41,830 nucleotides of DNA from Pseudofulvimonas gallinarii (lineage in GTDB: Bacteria > Pseudomonadota > Gammaproteobacteria > Xanthomonadales > UBA2363). The stretch covers positions 1 through 41,830 of the forward strand of contig NZ_SMAF01000026.1 in NCBI RefSeq assembly GCF_004343305.1. The letters run 5' to 3'. Under the pieces are notes generated by a model. The model was given only the letters and a program-made list of their open reading frames with translations. It searched no databases and was not told where the DNA came from. Made by a program: the position numbers and the translations under genes. How positions within the stretch are numbered: the stretch's first letter is position 1; each line of letters opens with the position of its first letter. This document shows, piece by piece, positions 16,738 through 24,892 of the stretch.

Positions 16738-17706
16738 ATGGAATCCAAGTCAGGCCTGCTGGTGGTGGGCTCCTACGTCCAGGACCACGTCTGGCAGACC
16801 GAACGCCTGCCGATGGCGGGCGAAACGCGGCGCGCGCACGGATTCGCCACCGCACCCGGCGGAAAGGGTTTCAACCAGGCGATTGCCGCACACCGGCAGG
16901 GTGCACCGGTTCAGTTCGTCGGCGTGATCGGCGACGATCCGCTGGGCCGCTTCGCCCAGGCGTACGCGCGCGAGGCAGGCCTGCCCTGCCGCTGGCAGGT
17001 CTGCGCGGATGCACCGACCGCAGCCGCCGGGATCGTAGTTGACGACAGCGGCCGCAACCAGATCCTGGTGGCGCTCGGCGCGAACGAGCAGCTGGATCCC
17101 GAGCCCCTGCGTGAACTGGTTTCCGGTGCGTCATTGCTGCTGCTGCAGCTGGAGAACAACCTCGATGCCCTGCGCACGCTGGTGGCGCTGGCCGTGCAGG
17201 CGCAGGTGACGGTGCAGCTCAATCCGGCTCCGATGCACGCCGACCTCGATTCGACGCTGCTTGGCGGCGTCGACCTGCTGACGCCGAATGAAACCGAATT
17301 CGCGGCCCTGGTCTCCCAGATCGCCGGGACCCCGATCGATCCCTCTCAGGTCGCGGCGCTCAGCGACGACGCGCTGCACGCCTATTCGCGCAAGCTGGGC
17401 GTCGGTACTGTCGTCATCACGCTCGGCAGTCACGGCTGCTTCGTTTCGCATGGCGCCAACAGCCGCTGGGCCGGCACCGATGACGATCGTTACCGCGTGC
17501 CGGCGATGGCGATCAAGCCGGTCGACAGTACGGGCGCCGGTGACGCCTTCAACGGCGCTCTGGCGGCCGCGCTGCTGCGCGAGCCCGGTGCGCCGTTCCG
17601 CCAGGCCATCGACCACGCCAACCGCTGCGCGGCGCTGTCGGTGGAAGGGCTCGGCGCGGCCCCATCGATGCCTACGCTGATTGAAGTCCAATCCCGTTTC
17701 GGCTGA
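16738..17706 (+). CDS. rbsK: Ribokinase (PfkB family carbohydrate kinase)
   Basis: Phosphorylates a sugar, probably ribose to ribose 5-phosphate. The 322-residue protein has PfkB signature 1 around PGGKGFNQAIAA (ribokinase normally PGGKGANQA), the ribokinase NPAP motif in VQLNPAP, LLTPNETE, and signature 2 DSTGAGDAFNGALAAAL with catalytic Asp269. AGAGGA at 16723-16728 is the ribosome site; the ATGs at 16728 and 16733 are out of frame. No rbs transporter or regulator is nearby, so ribose may come from intracellular nucleoside cleavage (see 9202-10137). Specificity for ribose is inferred from motifs. Confidence 0.85.
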   Translation: MESKSGLLVVGSYVQDHVWQTERLPMAGETRRAHGFATAPGGKGFNQAIAAHRQGAPVQFVGVIGDDPLGRFAQAYAREAGLPCRWQVCADAPTAAAGIVVDDSGRNQILVALGANEQLDPEPLRELVSGASLLLLQLENNLDALRTLVALAVQAQVTVQLNPAPMHADLDSTLLGGVDLLTPNETEFAALVSQIAGTPIDPSQVAALSDDALHAYSRKLGVGTVVITLGSHGCFVSHGANSRWAGTDDDRYRVPAMAIKPVDSTGAGDAFNGALAAALLREPGAPFRQAIDHANRCAALSVEGLGAAPSMPTLIEVQSRFG

Positions 17707-17735
17707 ACGCTCGATGCGGGCCTCGCAAACGCCGC

Positions 17736-17741
17736 TAGAAT
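17736..17741 (+). promoter_or_regulatory. -10 box close to the dusB start
   Basis: TAGAAT ends 9 nt before the ATG at 17751. No Shine-Dalgarno is present, so the mRNA would have a leader of about 0-3 nt. Confidence 0.45.
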
Positions 17742-17750
17742 GGTGGCCTG

Positions 17751-18740
17751 ATGAAGATCGGGCCTTACGACATCGAGCCGGCGCTGGTGCTCGCGCCCAT
17801 GGCCGGCATCACCGACAAGCCGTTCCGGGTGCTGTGCAAGCGCCTGGGTGCAGGGCTGTGTGTGTCGGAGATGACCGCGTCCGATCCGTCGGTCTGGCAG
17901 ACGCGCAAGTCCAGGCTGCGCCGTGACCACGCCGGCGAGCCGGAGCCGGTCAGTGTGCAGATCGCCGGCTACGATCCGGAGATGCTCGCCGATGCCGCGC
18001 GCTTCAATGTCGACGAAGGCGCGCAGATCATCGACATCAACATGGGCTGCCCGGCCAAGAAGGTTTGCAAACGCGAGGCCGGCTCGGCGCTGCTGGCGGA
18101 CGAACCGCTGGTGGCGCGTATCCTGGATGCCGTCGTGCGCGCGGTCGATGTGCCGGTCACCCTGAAGATCCGGACGGGTCCGTCGCCGGACCGCCGCAAT
18201 GGCGAAACCATCGCCCGGATCGCCGAGGACTGCGGAATCGCCGCACTGGCGGTGCACGGGCGCACACGCGCCGATCGCTTTCTCGGCCAGGCGGAGTACG
18301 ACACCATCGCCCGCATCAAGTCGGCCGTGTCGATCCCGGTGATGGCCAACGGCGACGTCGCGACGCCGGAACAGGCCCGGCAGGTGCTCGCCGCGACCGG
18401 GGCCGATGCCGTGATGATTGGACGCGCCGCGCAGGGCCGGCCGTGGATCTTCCGCGAGATCGGGCACTTCCTGCGCACCGGCGAACGCCTTCCGCTGCCA
18501 ACACGTGCCGAGGCCGGCGCCATCCTGCTGGGTCATCTCGACGACCTGTACGCGTTCTATGGCGAACACATGGGCGTGCGCATCGCCCGCAAGCACATCG
18601 GCTGGTACACGCAGGCCCATGCCGACGCGCAGTCCTTCTGGAGCGCGGTGAGCCGCGTCGACACGGCCGCCATACAGCGCCGTATGGTGGCCGAATTCTT
18701 CACCCTTGCCGGGGTTGCCGCGCTGGCGCAGGCGGCCTGA
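17751..18740 (+). CDS. dusB: tRNA-dihydrouridine synthase B
   Basis: A flavoenzyme that reduces specific uridines in tRNA to dihydrouridine. The 329-residue protein begins MKIGPYDIEPALVLAPMAGITD. It carries VSEMTAS, the catalytic-loop INMGCPAKKVCKREAGSALL (active Cys near residue 100), the VHGRTR FMN-contact motif and ANGDVATPEQA. The block MIGRAAQGRPWIFREI and the end RIARKHIGWY point to DusB rather than DusA or DusC. In many gammaproteobacteria dusB is followed by fis; here no fis follows and the oxidoreductase gene starts 80 nt later with its own -10. Confidence 0.93.
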   Translation: MKIGPYDIEPALVLAPMAGITDKPFRVLCKRLGAGLCVSEMTASDPSVWQTRKSRLRRDHAGEPEPVSVQIAGYDPEMLADAARFNVDEGAQIIDINMGCPAKKVCKREAGSALLADEPLVARILDAVVRAVDVPVTLKIRTGPSPDRRNGETIARIAEDCGIAALAVHGRTRADRFLGQAEYDTIARIKSAVSIPVMANGDVATPEQARQVLAATGADAVMIGRAAQGRPWIFREIGHFLRTGERLPLPTRAEAGAILLGHLDDLYAFYGEHMGVRIARKHIGWYTQAHADAQSFWSAVSRVDTAAIQRRMVAEFFTLAGVAALAQAA

Positions 18741-18779
18741 CAGACGTATTGGCTGAACGGGCTGCCGGGGGCCGGCTGC

Positions 18780-18785
18780 TACAAT
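18780..18785 (+). promoter_or_regulatory. -10 box of the indolepyruvate oxidoreductase gene
   Basis: TACAAT, 35 nt before the ATG at 18821. No clear -35 at standard spacing. Confidence 0.4.
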
Positions 18786-18820
18786 GCGCGGCTGACTTCC
18801 GAACCGGATCCGCCGTCGCC

Positions 18821-21800
18821 ATGTCCGACATCGACCTTTCGCGCGCGCCATCGATCGACGCCGAATACACGCTTGACCACAAGTACACGCGCGAACAGGG
18901 GCGCATCTACCTGAGTGGCGTGCAGGCGCTGGTCCGCCTGCCGCTGATGCAGCAGATGCGCGACCGTGCCGCCGGGCTCAACACCGCCGGTTTCATTTCC
19001 GGCTACCGCGGCTCGCCGCTGGGTGGTTTCGACCTCGAGCTGTGGCGAGCCAAGAAACACCTGCAGGCGGCGGAGATCCAGTTCCAGCCCGGCCTCAACG
19101 AGGACCTCGGTGCGACGATGGTCTGGGGTTCGCAACAGGTCAACCTGTTCCCGGGGGCGCGCCACGATGGCGTGTTCGCCATGTGGTACGGCAAGGGCCC
19201 GGGCGTCGACCGCTGCGGCGACGTCTTCAAGCACGGCAATGCCGCCGGAACGTCGAAGCACGGTGGCGTGCTCGCCCTGGCCGCCGACGACCATGCCTGC
19301 CGCAGCTCGACGCTGCCGCACGGCTCCGAACACGAGTTCGTCTCCGCCCTGATGCCGATCCTGAACCCGGCCGGCGTGCAGGATATCCTCGACATGGGCC
19401 TGCTCGGCTGGGCCATGAGCCGTTTCACCGGCCGCTGGGTCGGCTTCAAGACCATTGCCGAAACCGTCGAGTCGTCAGCCAGCGTGGTCGTTGATCCGCA
19501 CCAGCTCGACATCGTGGTGCCGGCCGATTTCCCGATGCCGCCGGGTGGCCTCAACATCCGCTGGCCGGATCCGCCGCTGGACCAGGAAATGCGCCTGCAC
19601 CAGTACGCGGTCGATGCCGCCATCGCCTTCGCGCGCGCCAACGGCATCGATCGCACGGTGTTCGACTCGCCCCGGGCCCGCCTGGGCATCGTCACCACCG
19701 GCAAGAGCTACCTCGACGTGCTGCAGGCGCTCGAATACCTGGGCATTGACGCCGAGGCCTGTCGTGACATCGGTATCCGCGTCTACAAGGTCGGCATGAC
19801 CTGGCCACTGGAACCGCTGGGCATCCGTGAATTCGCCCGTGGCCTGGAGGACATCATCGTCGTCGAGGAAAAGCGTTCCTTCATCGAATCACAGATGAAG
19901 GAAGCGATGTACAACTGGGACCACGAGCGTCGCCCGAGCATCGTCGGCAAGTACGACGAGGCCGGCAACTGGATCCTGCCGAGCACGTCGGAACTGACGC
20001 CGGCGACCATCGCGCAGGTGATCGGCAGGCGCCTGCAGCGCTTCTTCACCAGCGAGGCCATCGAACAGCGCCTGCGCTGGATGCAGGAAAAGGAAGCCGA
20101 ACTGGCGTTGCCGCGCCCGGCCTTCCCGCGCGCGGCGCACTACTGCTCCGGCTGCCCGCACAACACCTCGACGGTGGTGCCGGAAGATTCTCGCGCCCTG
20201 GGTGGCATCGGCTGCCACTACATGGTGACCTGGATGGACCGTCGTACCGACACCTTCACGCAGATGGGCGGCGAAGGTGCCACCTGGTGCGGGCAGGCGC
20301 CATTCACCGATACGCCACACGTGTTCCAGAACCTCGGCGACGGCACCTATTTCCATTCCGGCTCGCTGGCCATCCGTCAGGCGATCGCCGCCAAGGTCAA
20401 CATCACCTACAAGATCCTGTACAACGACGCAGTGGCGATGACCGGCGGCCAGCCGGTGGATGGCACGCTGACCGTGCCGGATATCGCGCAGCAGATGCGC
20501 GCCGAGGGCGTGCAGACGATCATCGTGATGTCCGACGACATCGCCAAGTGGTCGAAGCCGGAGATCTTCCCGTCCGGCGTGGAGTTCATCGACCGCAGCC
20601 ACCTGGACGCCGTACAGAAGCGCCTGCGCGAAACGCCGGGCGTGACCGTGCTGATCTACGACCAGACCTGCGCCGCCGAAAAGCGCCGCCGCCGCAAGCG
20701 CAAGCTGATGGTCGATCCGGCCAAGCGCGTGATGATCAATTCCGCGGTCTGCGAAGGCTGCGGCGACTGCGGCGTGAAGTCGAACTGCGTGTCCGTACTG
20801 CCGCTGGAAACGGAATTCGGACGCAAGCGCAGCATCGACCAGAGCAACTGCAACAAGGATTTCTCCTGCGTCAACGGCTTCTGCCCGAGCTTCGTCACCG
20901 TGCATGGTGGCAGCGTGCGCAAGCCGAAGCCGGCCGCGGGCGAGGTCGACTTCACGGCATTGCCGATGCCGGCGACCCCGGCGCTGGATCAGCCCTGGAA
21001 CATCCTGATCACCGGTATCGGCGGTACCGGCGTCGTCACCATCGGCGCCCTGATCGGCATGGCCGCGCACCTGGAAGGCAAGGGCACCAGCGTGCTCGAC
21101 CAGACCGGCCTGGCCCAGAAGGGTGGTGCGGTGACCACGCACGTGCGCATCGCGCGTTCACCGGCCGACATCCACGCCGTGCGCATCGCGGCCGGCGAGG
21201 CCGACCTGGTCCTCGGCTGCGACATGGTCGTGGTCAACGACTACTGGGCCCTGTCGAAGGTGCGCGCCGAGCGCTCCAACGTGGTGCTCAATACCTATGA
21301 GGCGATGCCCGGCACTTTCACGCGGCAGCCGGACATGCAGTTCCCTTCGGCGCAGATCATCCAGGCGGTGAAACTGGCGCTGGGTGGTCGCGATCCCGAG
21401 TGCATCGATGGCACCGAACTGGCAACCCGCCTGCTGGGCGACGCCATCGCCACCAACCTGTTCATGCTCGGCTACGCGTGGCAGAAGGGCTGGGTGCCGG
21501 TCAGCCTCGACGCGCTGATGCGTGCGGTCGAGCTCAACGGCGCCGCCGTAGAGATGAACAAGAAGGCCTTCGCCTGGGGCCGCATGGCGGCGCATGACCC
21601 GTCGCGCGTGCGCGCCGCCGTGCAGGCGGCCAGCGAAGCCGTCATCGACCTGCCGATGGACGACCTGCGGCTGTCCGGTTCGCTGGATGAGCTGATCCAG
21701 CGTCGCGTCGTCCAGCTCACCGACTACCAGGATGCCGCCTACGCGGAACGCTACCGCAGCCTGGTGCAGCGCGTGCGTGATGCCGAAGCGCGCGTGCTGC

Positions 21801-22336
21801 CGGGCCAGCACGCGCTGGCCGAGGCGGTGGCGCGCTACGCCTACAAGCTGATGGCCTACAAGGACGAATACGAAGTCGCGCGCCTGTACACCAGCGGCGA
21901 GTTCAAGCGTCGCCTCGAGCAGACCTTCGAGGGGGATTACCAGCTGCGCTTCCACCTGGCGCCGCCGCTGCTGGCGCGCAAGGACGAAAACGGCCATCTG
22001 GTGAAGAAGGAATACGGCCCGTGGATGCTGCGCGCCTTCGGCGTGCTGGCGAAGATGCGCCGCCTGCGCGGTGGATTCTTCGATATCTTCGGCCGCACCG
22101 CCGAACGCCGCATGGAACGGCAGTTGATCGTCGACTACTTCGCCACCGTAGAGGAACTGCTCAAGGGCCTGGAGGCCGGCAACCACGCACTGGCCGTGGA
22201 ACTCGCCCGCATTCCCGAGCACATCCGTGGCTTCGGCCACGTGAAGGAGGCCCACTACGCCAAGGCCCGTGCGCGCTGGGACGAACTGCTCGTGCGCTGG
22301 CGCCAGCCGGCGCTGCCAGCCTCGCGCGCTGCGTGA
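18821..22336 (+). CDS. Fused indolepyruvate ferredoxin oxidoreductase (IorA-IorB type)
   Basis: This 1171-residue enzyme is expected to decarboxylate aryl-pyruvates such as indolepyruvate to aryl-acetyl-CoA, in aromatic amino acid catabolism. From the N-terminus it has a pyrimidine-binding domain (SGYRGSPLGGFD, where archaeal IorA has GYPGSP), a second domain, and a TPP-binding domain with LGDGTYFHSG near 506 and the NDAVAMTGGQP loop. A cysteine cluster follows from about residue 644 (CEGCGDCGVKSNC, then NCNKDFSC and FCPSF), consistent with iron-sulfur ligation. The gamma-type domain starts near 728 (ITGIGGTGVVTIG) and includes GLAQKGGAVTTHVRIA. The C-terminal 350 residues are an extension of unknown role. 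The archaeal enzyme is two proteins; the single-chain form is usual in Proteobacteria. The start MSDIDLSRAPSIDAEYTL is well placed after the -10. Confidence 0.9.
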   Translation: MSDIDLSRAPSIDAEYTLDHKYTREQGRIYLSGVQALVRLPLMQQMRDRAAGLNTAGFISGYRGSPLGGFDLELWRAKKHLQAAEIQFQPGLNEDLGATMVWGSQQVNLFPGARHDGVFAMWYGKGPGVDRCGDVFKHGNAAGTSKHGGVLALAADDHACRSSTLPHGSEHEFVSALMPILNPAGVQDILDMGLLGWAMSRFTGRWVGFKTIAETVESSASVVVDPHQLDIVVPADFPMPPGGLNIRWPDPPLDQEMRLHQYAVDAAIAFARANGIDRTVFDSPRARLGIVTTGKSYLDVLQALEYLGIDAEACRDIGIRVYKVGMTWPLEPLGIREFARGLEDIIVVEEKRSFIESQMKEAMYNWDHERRPSIVGKYDEAGNWILPSTSELTPATIAQVIGRRLQRFFTSEAIEQRLRWMQEKEAELALPRPAFPRAAHYCSGCPHNTSTVVPEDSRALGGIGCHYMVTWMDRRTDTFTQMGGEGATWCGQAPFTDTPHVFQNLGDGTYFHSGSLAIRQAIAAKVNITYKILYNDAVAMTGGQPVDGTLTVPDIAQQMRAEGVQTIIVMSDDIAKWSKPEIFPSGVEFIDRSHLDAVQKRLRETPGVTVLIYDQTCAAEKRRRRKRKLMVDPAKRVMINSAVCEGCGDCGVKSNCVSVLPLETEFGRKRSIDQSNCNKDFSCVNGFCPSFVTVHGGSVRKPKPAAGEVDFTALPMPATPALDQPWNILITGIGGTGVVTIGALIGMAAHLEGKGTSVLDQTGLAQKGGAVTTHVRIARSPADIHAVRIAAGEADLVLGCDMVVVNDYWALSKVRAERSNVVLNTYEAMPGTFTRQPDMQFPSAQIIQAVKLALGGRDPECIDGTELATRLLGDAIATNLFMLGYAWQKGWVPVSLDALMRAVELNGAAVEMNKKAFAWGRMAAHDPSRVRAAVQAASEAVIDLPMDDLRLSGSLDELIQRRVVQLTDYQDAAYAERYRSLVQRVRDAEARVLPGQHALAEAVARYAYKLMAYKDEYEVARLYTSGEFKRRLEQTFEGDYQLRFHLAPPLLARKDENGHLVKKEYGPWMLRAFGVLAKMRRLRGGFFDIFGRTAERRMERQLIVDYFATVEELLKGLEAGNHALAVELARIPEHIRGFGHVKEAHYAKARARWDELLVRWRQPALPASRAA

Positions 22337-22362
22337 CGCCCGGCGACCGGTGAAGCAGGACG

Positions 22363-22387
22363 AAAGGCCCGCGCAAGCGGGCCTTTT
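22363..22387 (+). terminator. Bidirectional rho-independent terminator
   Basis: AAAGGCCCGC, loop GCAA and GCGGGCCTTTT form a GC stem with A- and T-tracts on both sides. It ends the oxidoreductase gene on the plus strand and the convergent serine hydrolase gene on the minus strand. Confidence 0.9.
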
Positions 22388-22406
22388 CGTTGCCGAGGGG
22401 GGGCGG

Positions 22407-24095
22407 TCAATCCGGCTTGCGTCGCGCCTCGATACGCACCGCACCCTGTTCCAGCCTGCAGGTCTGCACGTCCCCGGTTTCCGGCCCGAATTCGAAGCGC
22501 GCATCCACCTCGGCAATCCGGAACAGCGTTGGCGACATCGGCAGCAGCGCGAATGCGGGCTGGCCCGGAACCTGCACGCGCAGCATGCCGGCATCATCGA
22601 AGAACACCCGCCAGCTGATGCCTTCGGCCTCGTACTGGCCGACCACGCGATCCAGCGCCTCGCGTGGCAACTCGACCGTCACCGGAGCGTCCGGCAGGGC
22701 TTCCTGGCTGCGCGTCCACAGTTCGCCTTCCCCCTCGCCACCGGAGATCAGACGCAGGCCGGTCGGCGCGCCAGATGCATCGCGGTCGATCTCCAGCAGG
22801 CTCAGTGAGCCGTCGCCAAAACCGAAGCGGTCGTTGCCCAGGGGCACCAGCGTGAACACCGGGCCGCCACTGCGCTGCGAGGTCAACGCCCCGTCCCTCA
22901 TACGCAGCACCCGGGCATTGTCGGCATCCTTGCGATACACGCCTTCCAGCGCCTTCAGTTCGGCCGGCGCCATCGCCACGGCGACCTGCTCCGGATAGGG
23001 ATCGCCGATGGCGACCGCGGCGAGCTTTCGCGCGATCAGGCCCACCGTCGCCCCGCCTTCGCCATCGGCGTTGCGCAGCACGGCAACGCTCACGCCACTG
23101 TCGGGGAGGTAGAACAGATCGGAAAGGAAGCCGTTGATGCCGCCGCCGTGCTCGAACGCGGTGCGGTTGCGGACCGTCGTGCGGAAAATGCCGTAACCGT
23201 AGTTGCGCCCGTTTTCCGCCGCCTTGCCTTCAGGCGTGGTCATGCGCATGTAACTGTCGGCCGACAGCACCTTGCCGCCATGCAGTGCGCGGTTCCAGCG
23301 CCACAGGTCGTCGACCGTGGACAGCAGTGCGCCGGCCGCGTGCGGCTGCGTCATGCTGATCGGGGTGGCTCGCGAAAAACCGTCGCTGCCGGTGCTGTAG
23401 CCGGATGCATGGCCGGCGACGATCGCCAGACCAGCGCCGTCGCGCGTATGGTCCAGCGACAGCGGCTTGAAAAGCACCTCGTCCAGGTACGCCGACCAGC
23501 CCTTGCCGCTGGCCTTTTCGATGACGGCGCCAACGAGCACGTAGCCGGAATTGTTGTAGTCCCAGTCGCTGCCCGGTGCAAACGGCGCCGGTTTGTCCTT
23601 GAACACCGCGATCAGCGCGTCGGTATCGACGTCGCGACGGATGTCCTGGTCCATGTAACTGGGAATGCTGGTGTAGCTCTGGATGCCGGAGGTGTGGTTG
23701 AGCAACTGCGCCACCGTGATGGCATCGCCGTTCGGATAGTCGGGCAGGAACCGGCTGAGCGGATCGTCCAGCGCGACCTTGCCCTCGTCGACCAGCTTCA
23801 GCAGGCCGGCGGCGGCGAACTGCTTGGTCACCGAACCGATGCGGAAGACGTGGTCGGGCGACAGCGGCACGCCCAGTTCGATGCTCGCCTTGCCGCGCGC
23901 GCCGCGATACAGGATCTCGTCGCCCCGCGCCACGAGGACCGCCATGCCGGGGCCATCGGCCGGGACATGCTGCTCGAGCAGGCGTGTGGCTTCGGCCGCC
24001 ACCGTTCGTGGGGATGGCGGCGTATCTGCGGAAACGGCCGTGGCCAGCAGCAAGGCCGGAAGGGTGGGCAAGAAATGGAAGGTTCGACGCATCAT
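22407..24095 (-). CDS. Secreted beta-lactamase-fold serine hydrolase (class C/PBP4*-like)
   Basis: A 562-residue exported protein with a signal peptide (MMRRTFHFLPTLPALLLATAVSA). The beta-lactamase-related fold shows SVTK (Ser88 nucleophile, Lys91), Y180-N-N in place of the common YSN/YAN, and the HGG motif in FEHGGGINGF near 318. After the catalytic domain (about 40-375) there are about 190 residues of beta-rich sequence, as in esterase and D-peptidase members with a lipocalin-like tail. Family members include esterases, D-aminopeptidases and peptidoglycan enzymes; there is no evidence that this one gives antibiotic resistance. Two adjacent ATGs (24095 and 24092) are possible starts. TACGCT (24123-24128 on the minus strand) is a possible -10. 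Confidence 0.88.
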   Translation of the reverse strand: MMRRTFHFLPTLPALLLATAVSADTPPSPRTVAAEATRLLEQHVPADGPGMAVLVARGDEILYRGARGKASIELGVPLSPDHVFRIGSVTKQFAAAGLLKLVDEGKVALDDPLSRFLPDYPNGDAITVAQLLNHTSGIQSYTSIPSYMDQDIRRDVDTDALIAVFKDKPAPFAPGSDWDYNNSGYVLVGAVIEKASGKGWSAYLDEVLFKPLSLDHTRDGAGLAIVAGHASGYSTGSDGFSRATPISMTQPHAAGALLSTVDDLWRWNRALHGGKVLSADSYMRMTTPEGKAAENGRNYGYGIFRTTVRNRTAFEHGGGINGFLSDLFYLPDSGVSVAVLRNADGEGGATVGLIARKLAAVAIGDPYPEQVAVAMAPAELKALEGVYRKDADNARVLRMRDGALTSQRSGGPVFTLVPLGNDRFGFGDGSLSLLEIDRDASGAPTGLRLISGGEGEGELWTRSQEALPDAPVTVELPREALDRVVGQYEAEGISWRVFFDDAGMLRVQVPGQPAFALLPMSPTLFRIAEVDARFEFGPETGDVQTCRLEQGAVRIEARRKPD

Positions 24096-24340
24096 CGTTT
24101 CCCGCGGTGATTGGGAATCCCCAGCGTAGCCGCGTTACGGCGGCCCCGTACCTGCCAGAAGACAGGGGCGCAGGCCGGGCCAGGGCCTACGCGACCAGGC
24201 GGTTCCCGACCGACCTGGGTGCATGGTGCCCTTCCCCGGCGCGGCTGCGGCGGCGGAGGCCCGGGTCCTGCATTCCTGTTCACGCCGGAGGGCCGGGTGG
24301 CCGGCATTCGGCTCATGACGCCGTCCGCCGCGGCCCGGCT

Positions 24341-24700
24341 TCAGCGCTGCACCAGTGTTTCGAAGCCGCCGTAGGCCATGCGCCTGCAGTCGAACGGCAC
24401 GTCGTCCGGACTCATCCCCGTCATCCGCGGGTCGTTCATCACCGCCGCGTTGATCCGGTCGCGATCGGCCCGGGACGCGAACTCGATCCAGGCGAAGACG
24501 ATGGTTTCATCCGCCTTGGCGTTCACCAGCACGGGAAACGGCGTCATGCCTTCGGCGGCCAGGTCCTCGGCCACGCATTCGCGATAGGACAGCGCCCCGT
24601 GCTCGCGCCACAGGCCGGCGGCCATGTTGGCGATGCGGCGATAGGCTTCGACCTGGTCCTTGCGGATCGGCAGGATGTAACCGTCGATGTAGCTGCTCAT
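24341..24700 (-). CDS. DUF1428 family protein (copy 2), divergent from the ECF42 unit
   Basis: A 119-residue DUF1428 protein: MSSYIDGYILPIRKDQVEAY at the start, FAWIEFASRADRDR in the centre and PFDCRRMAYGGFETLV at the end. The start at 24700 matches the family; in-frame codons upstream to 24823 would cross the control region. It shares 192 bp with the divergent DGPF gene. A TGTCGA-N17-CGAC element (24751-24777, minus strand) points at this gene with a leader of about 45 nt. It is therefore a likely target of the neighbouring ECF42 sigma factor. The catalytic role is unknown. The 245 bp between this gene and the serine hydrolase start (24096-24340) hold no gene I can support. Confidence 0.87.
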   Translation of the reverse strand: MSSYIDGYILPIRKDQVEAYRRIANMAAGLWREHGALSYRECVAEDLAAEGMTPFPVLVNAKADETIVFAWIEFASRADRDRINAAVMNDPRMTGMSPDDVPFDCRRMAYGGFETLVQR

Positions 24701-24750
24701 GATGGAGGTCTCCGTGGCAATGGCCGGGCCGATGTCGCGCCCATGACCTG

Positions 24751-24777
24751 GTCGAACACAGCGGAGCGGATTCGACA
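24751..24777 (-). promoter_or_regulatory. Candidate ECF42 promoter of the DUF1428 gene
   Basis: On the minus strand TGTCGA (24772-24777), exactly 17 nt, then CGAC (24751-24754). The flanks extend the match to the copy facing the other way: TGTCGAA-N14-TTCGACCAG. Confidence 0.6.
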
Positions 24778-24837
24778 GCGGTGGGCCGGAGGCCCGCCGG
24801 TTCGCGATGGCGGGCTCGAGCACCTATAGTCGGGCCC

Positions 24838-24864
24838 TGTCGAAACCGTCGGTCGCCGTTCGAC
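24838..24864 (+). promoter_or_regulatory. Candidate ECF42 promoter of the DGPF-sigma operon
   Basis: TGTCGA (24838-24843), exactly 17 nt, then CGAC (24861-24864), 28 nt before the ATG at 24893. It has the same extended form TGTCGAA-N14-TTCGACCAG as the opposite copy. A housekeeping-like TATAGT lies upstream at 24825-24830. Confidence 0.65.
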
Positions 24865-24892
24865 CAGCTGTCGCAACCCGCCAGGAGCGATC

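Noticed and set aside
18065-18820. A 252-codon in-frame extension upstream of the indolepyruvate oxidoreductase
   Set aside because: It overlaps dusB in another frame and encodes Arg/Gly-rich sequence; the enzyme starts at 18821 after a TACAAT box.
22407-24095. An antibiotic-resistance beta-lactamase
   Set aside because: It has the fold motifs (SxxK, YxN, HGG), but the long extra C-terminal domain fits esterase or peptidase relatives; there is no evidence for resistance.
24825-24830. TATAGT as the main promoter of the DGPF-sigma operon
   Set aside because: It may be used, but it lacks a good -35. The duplicated TGTCGA-N17-CGAC element is a far stronger signal.
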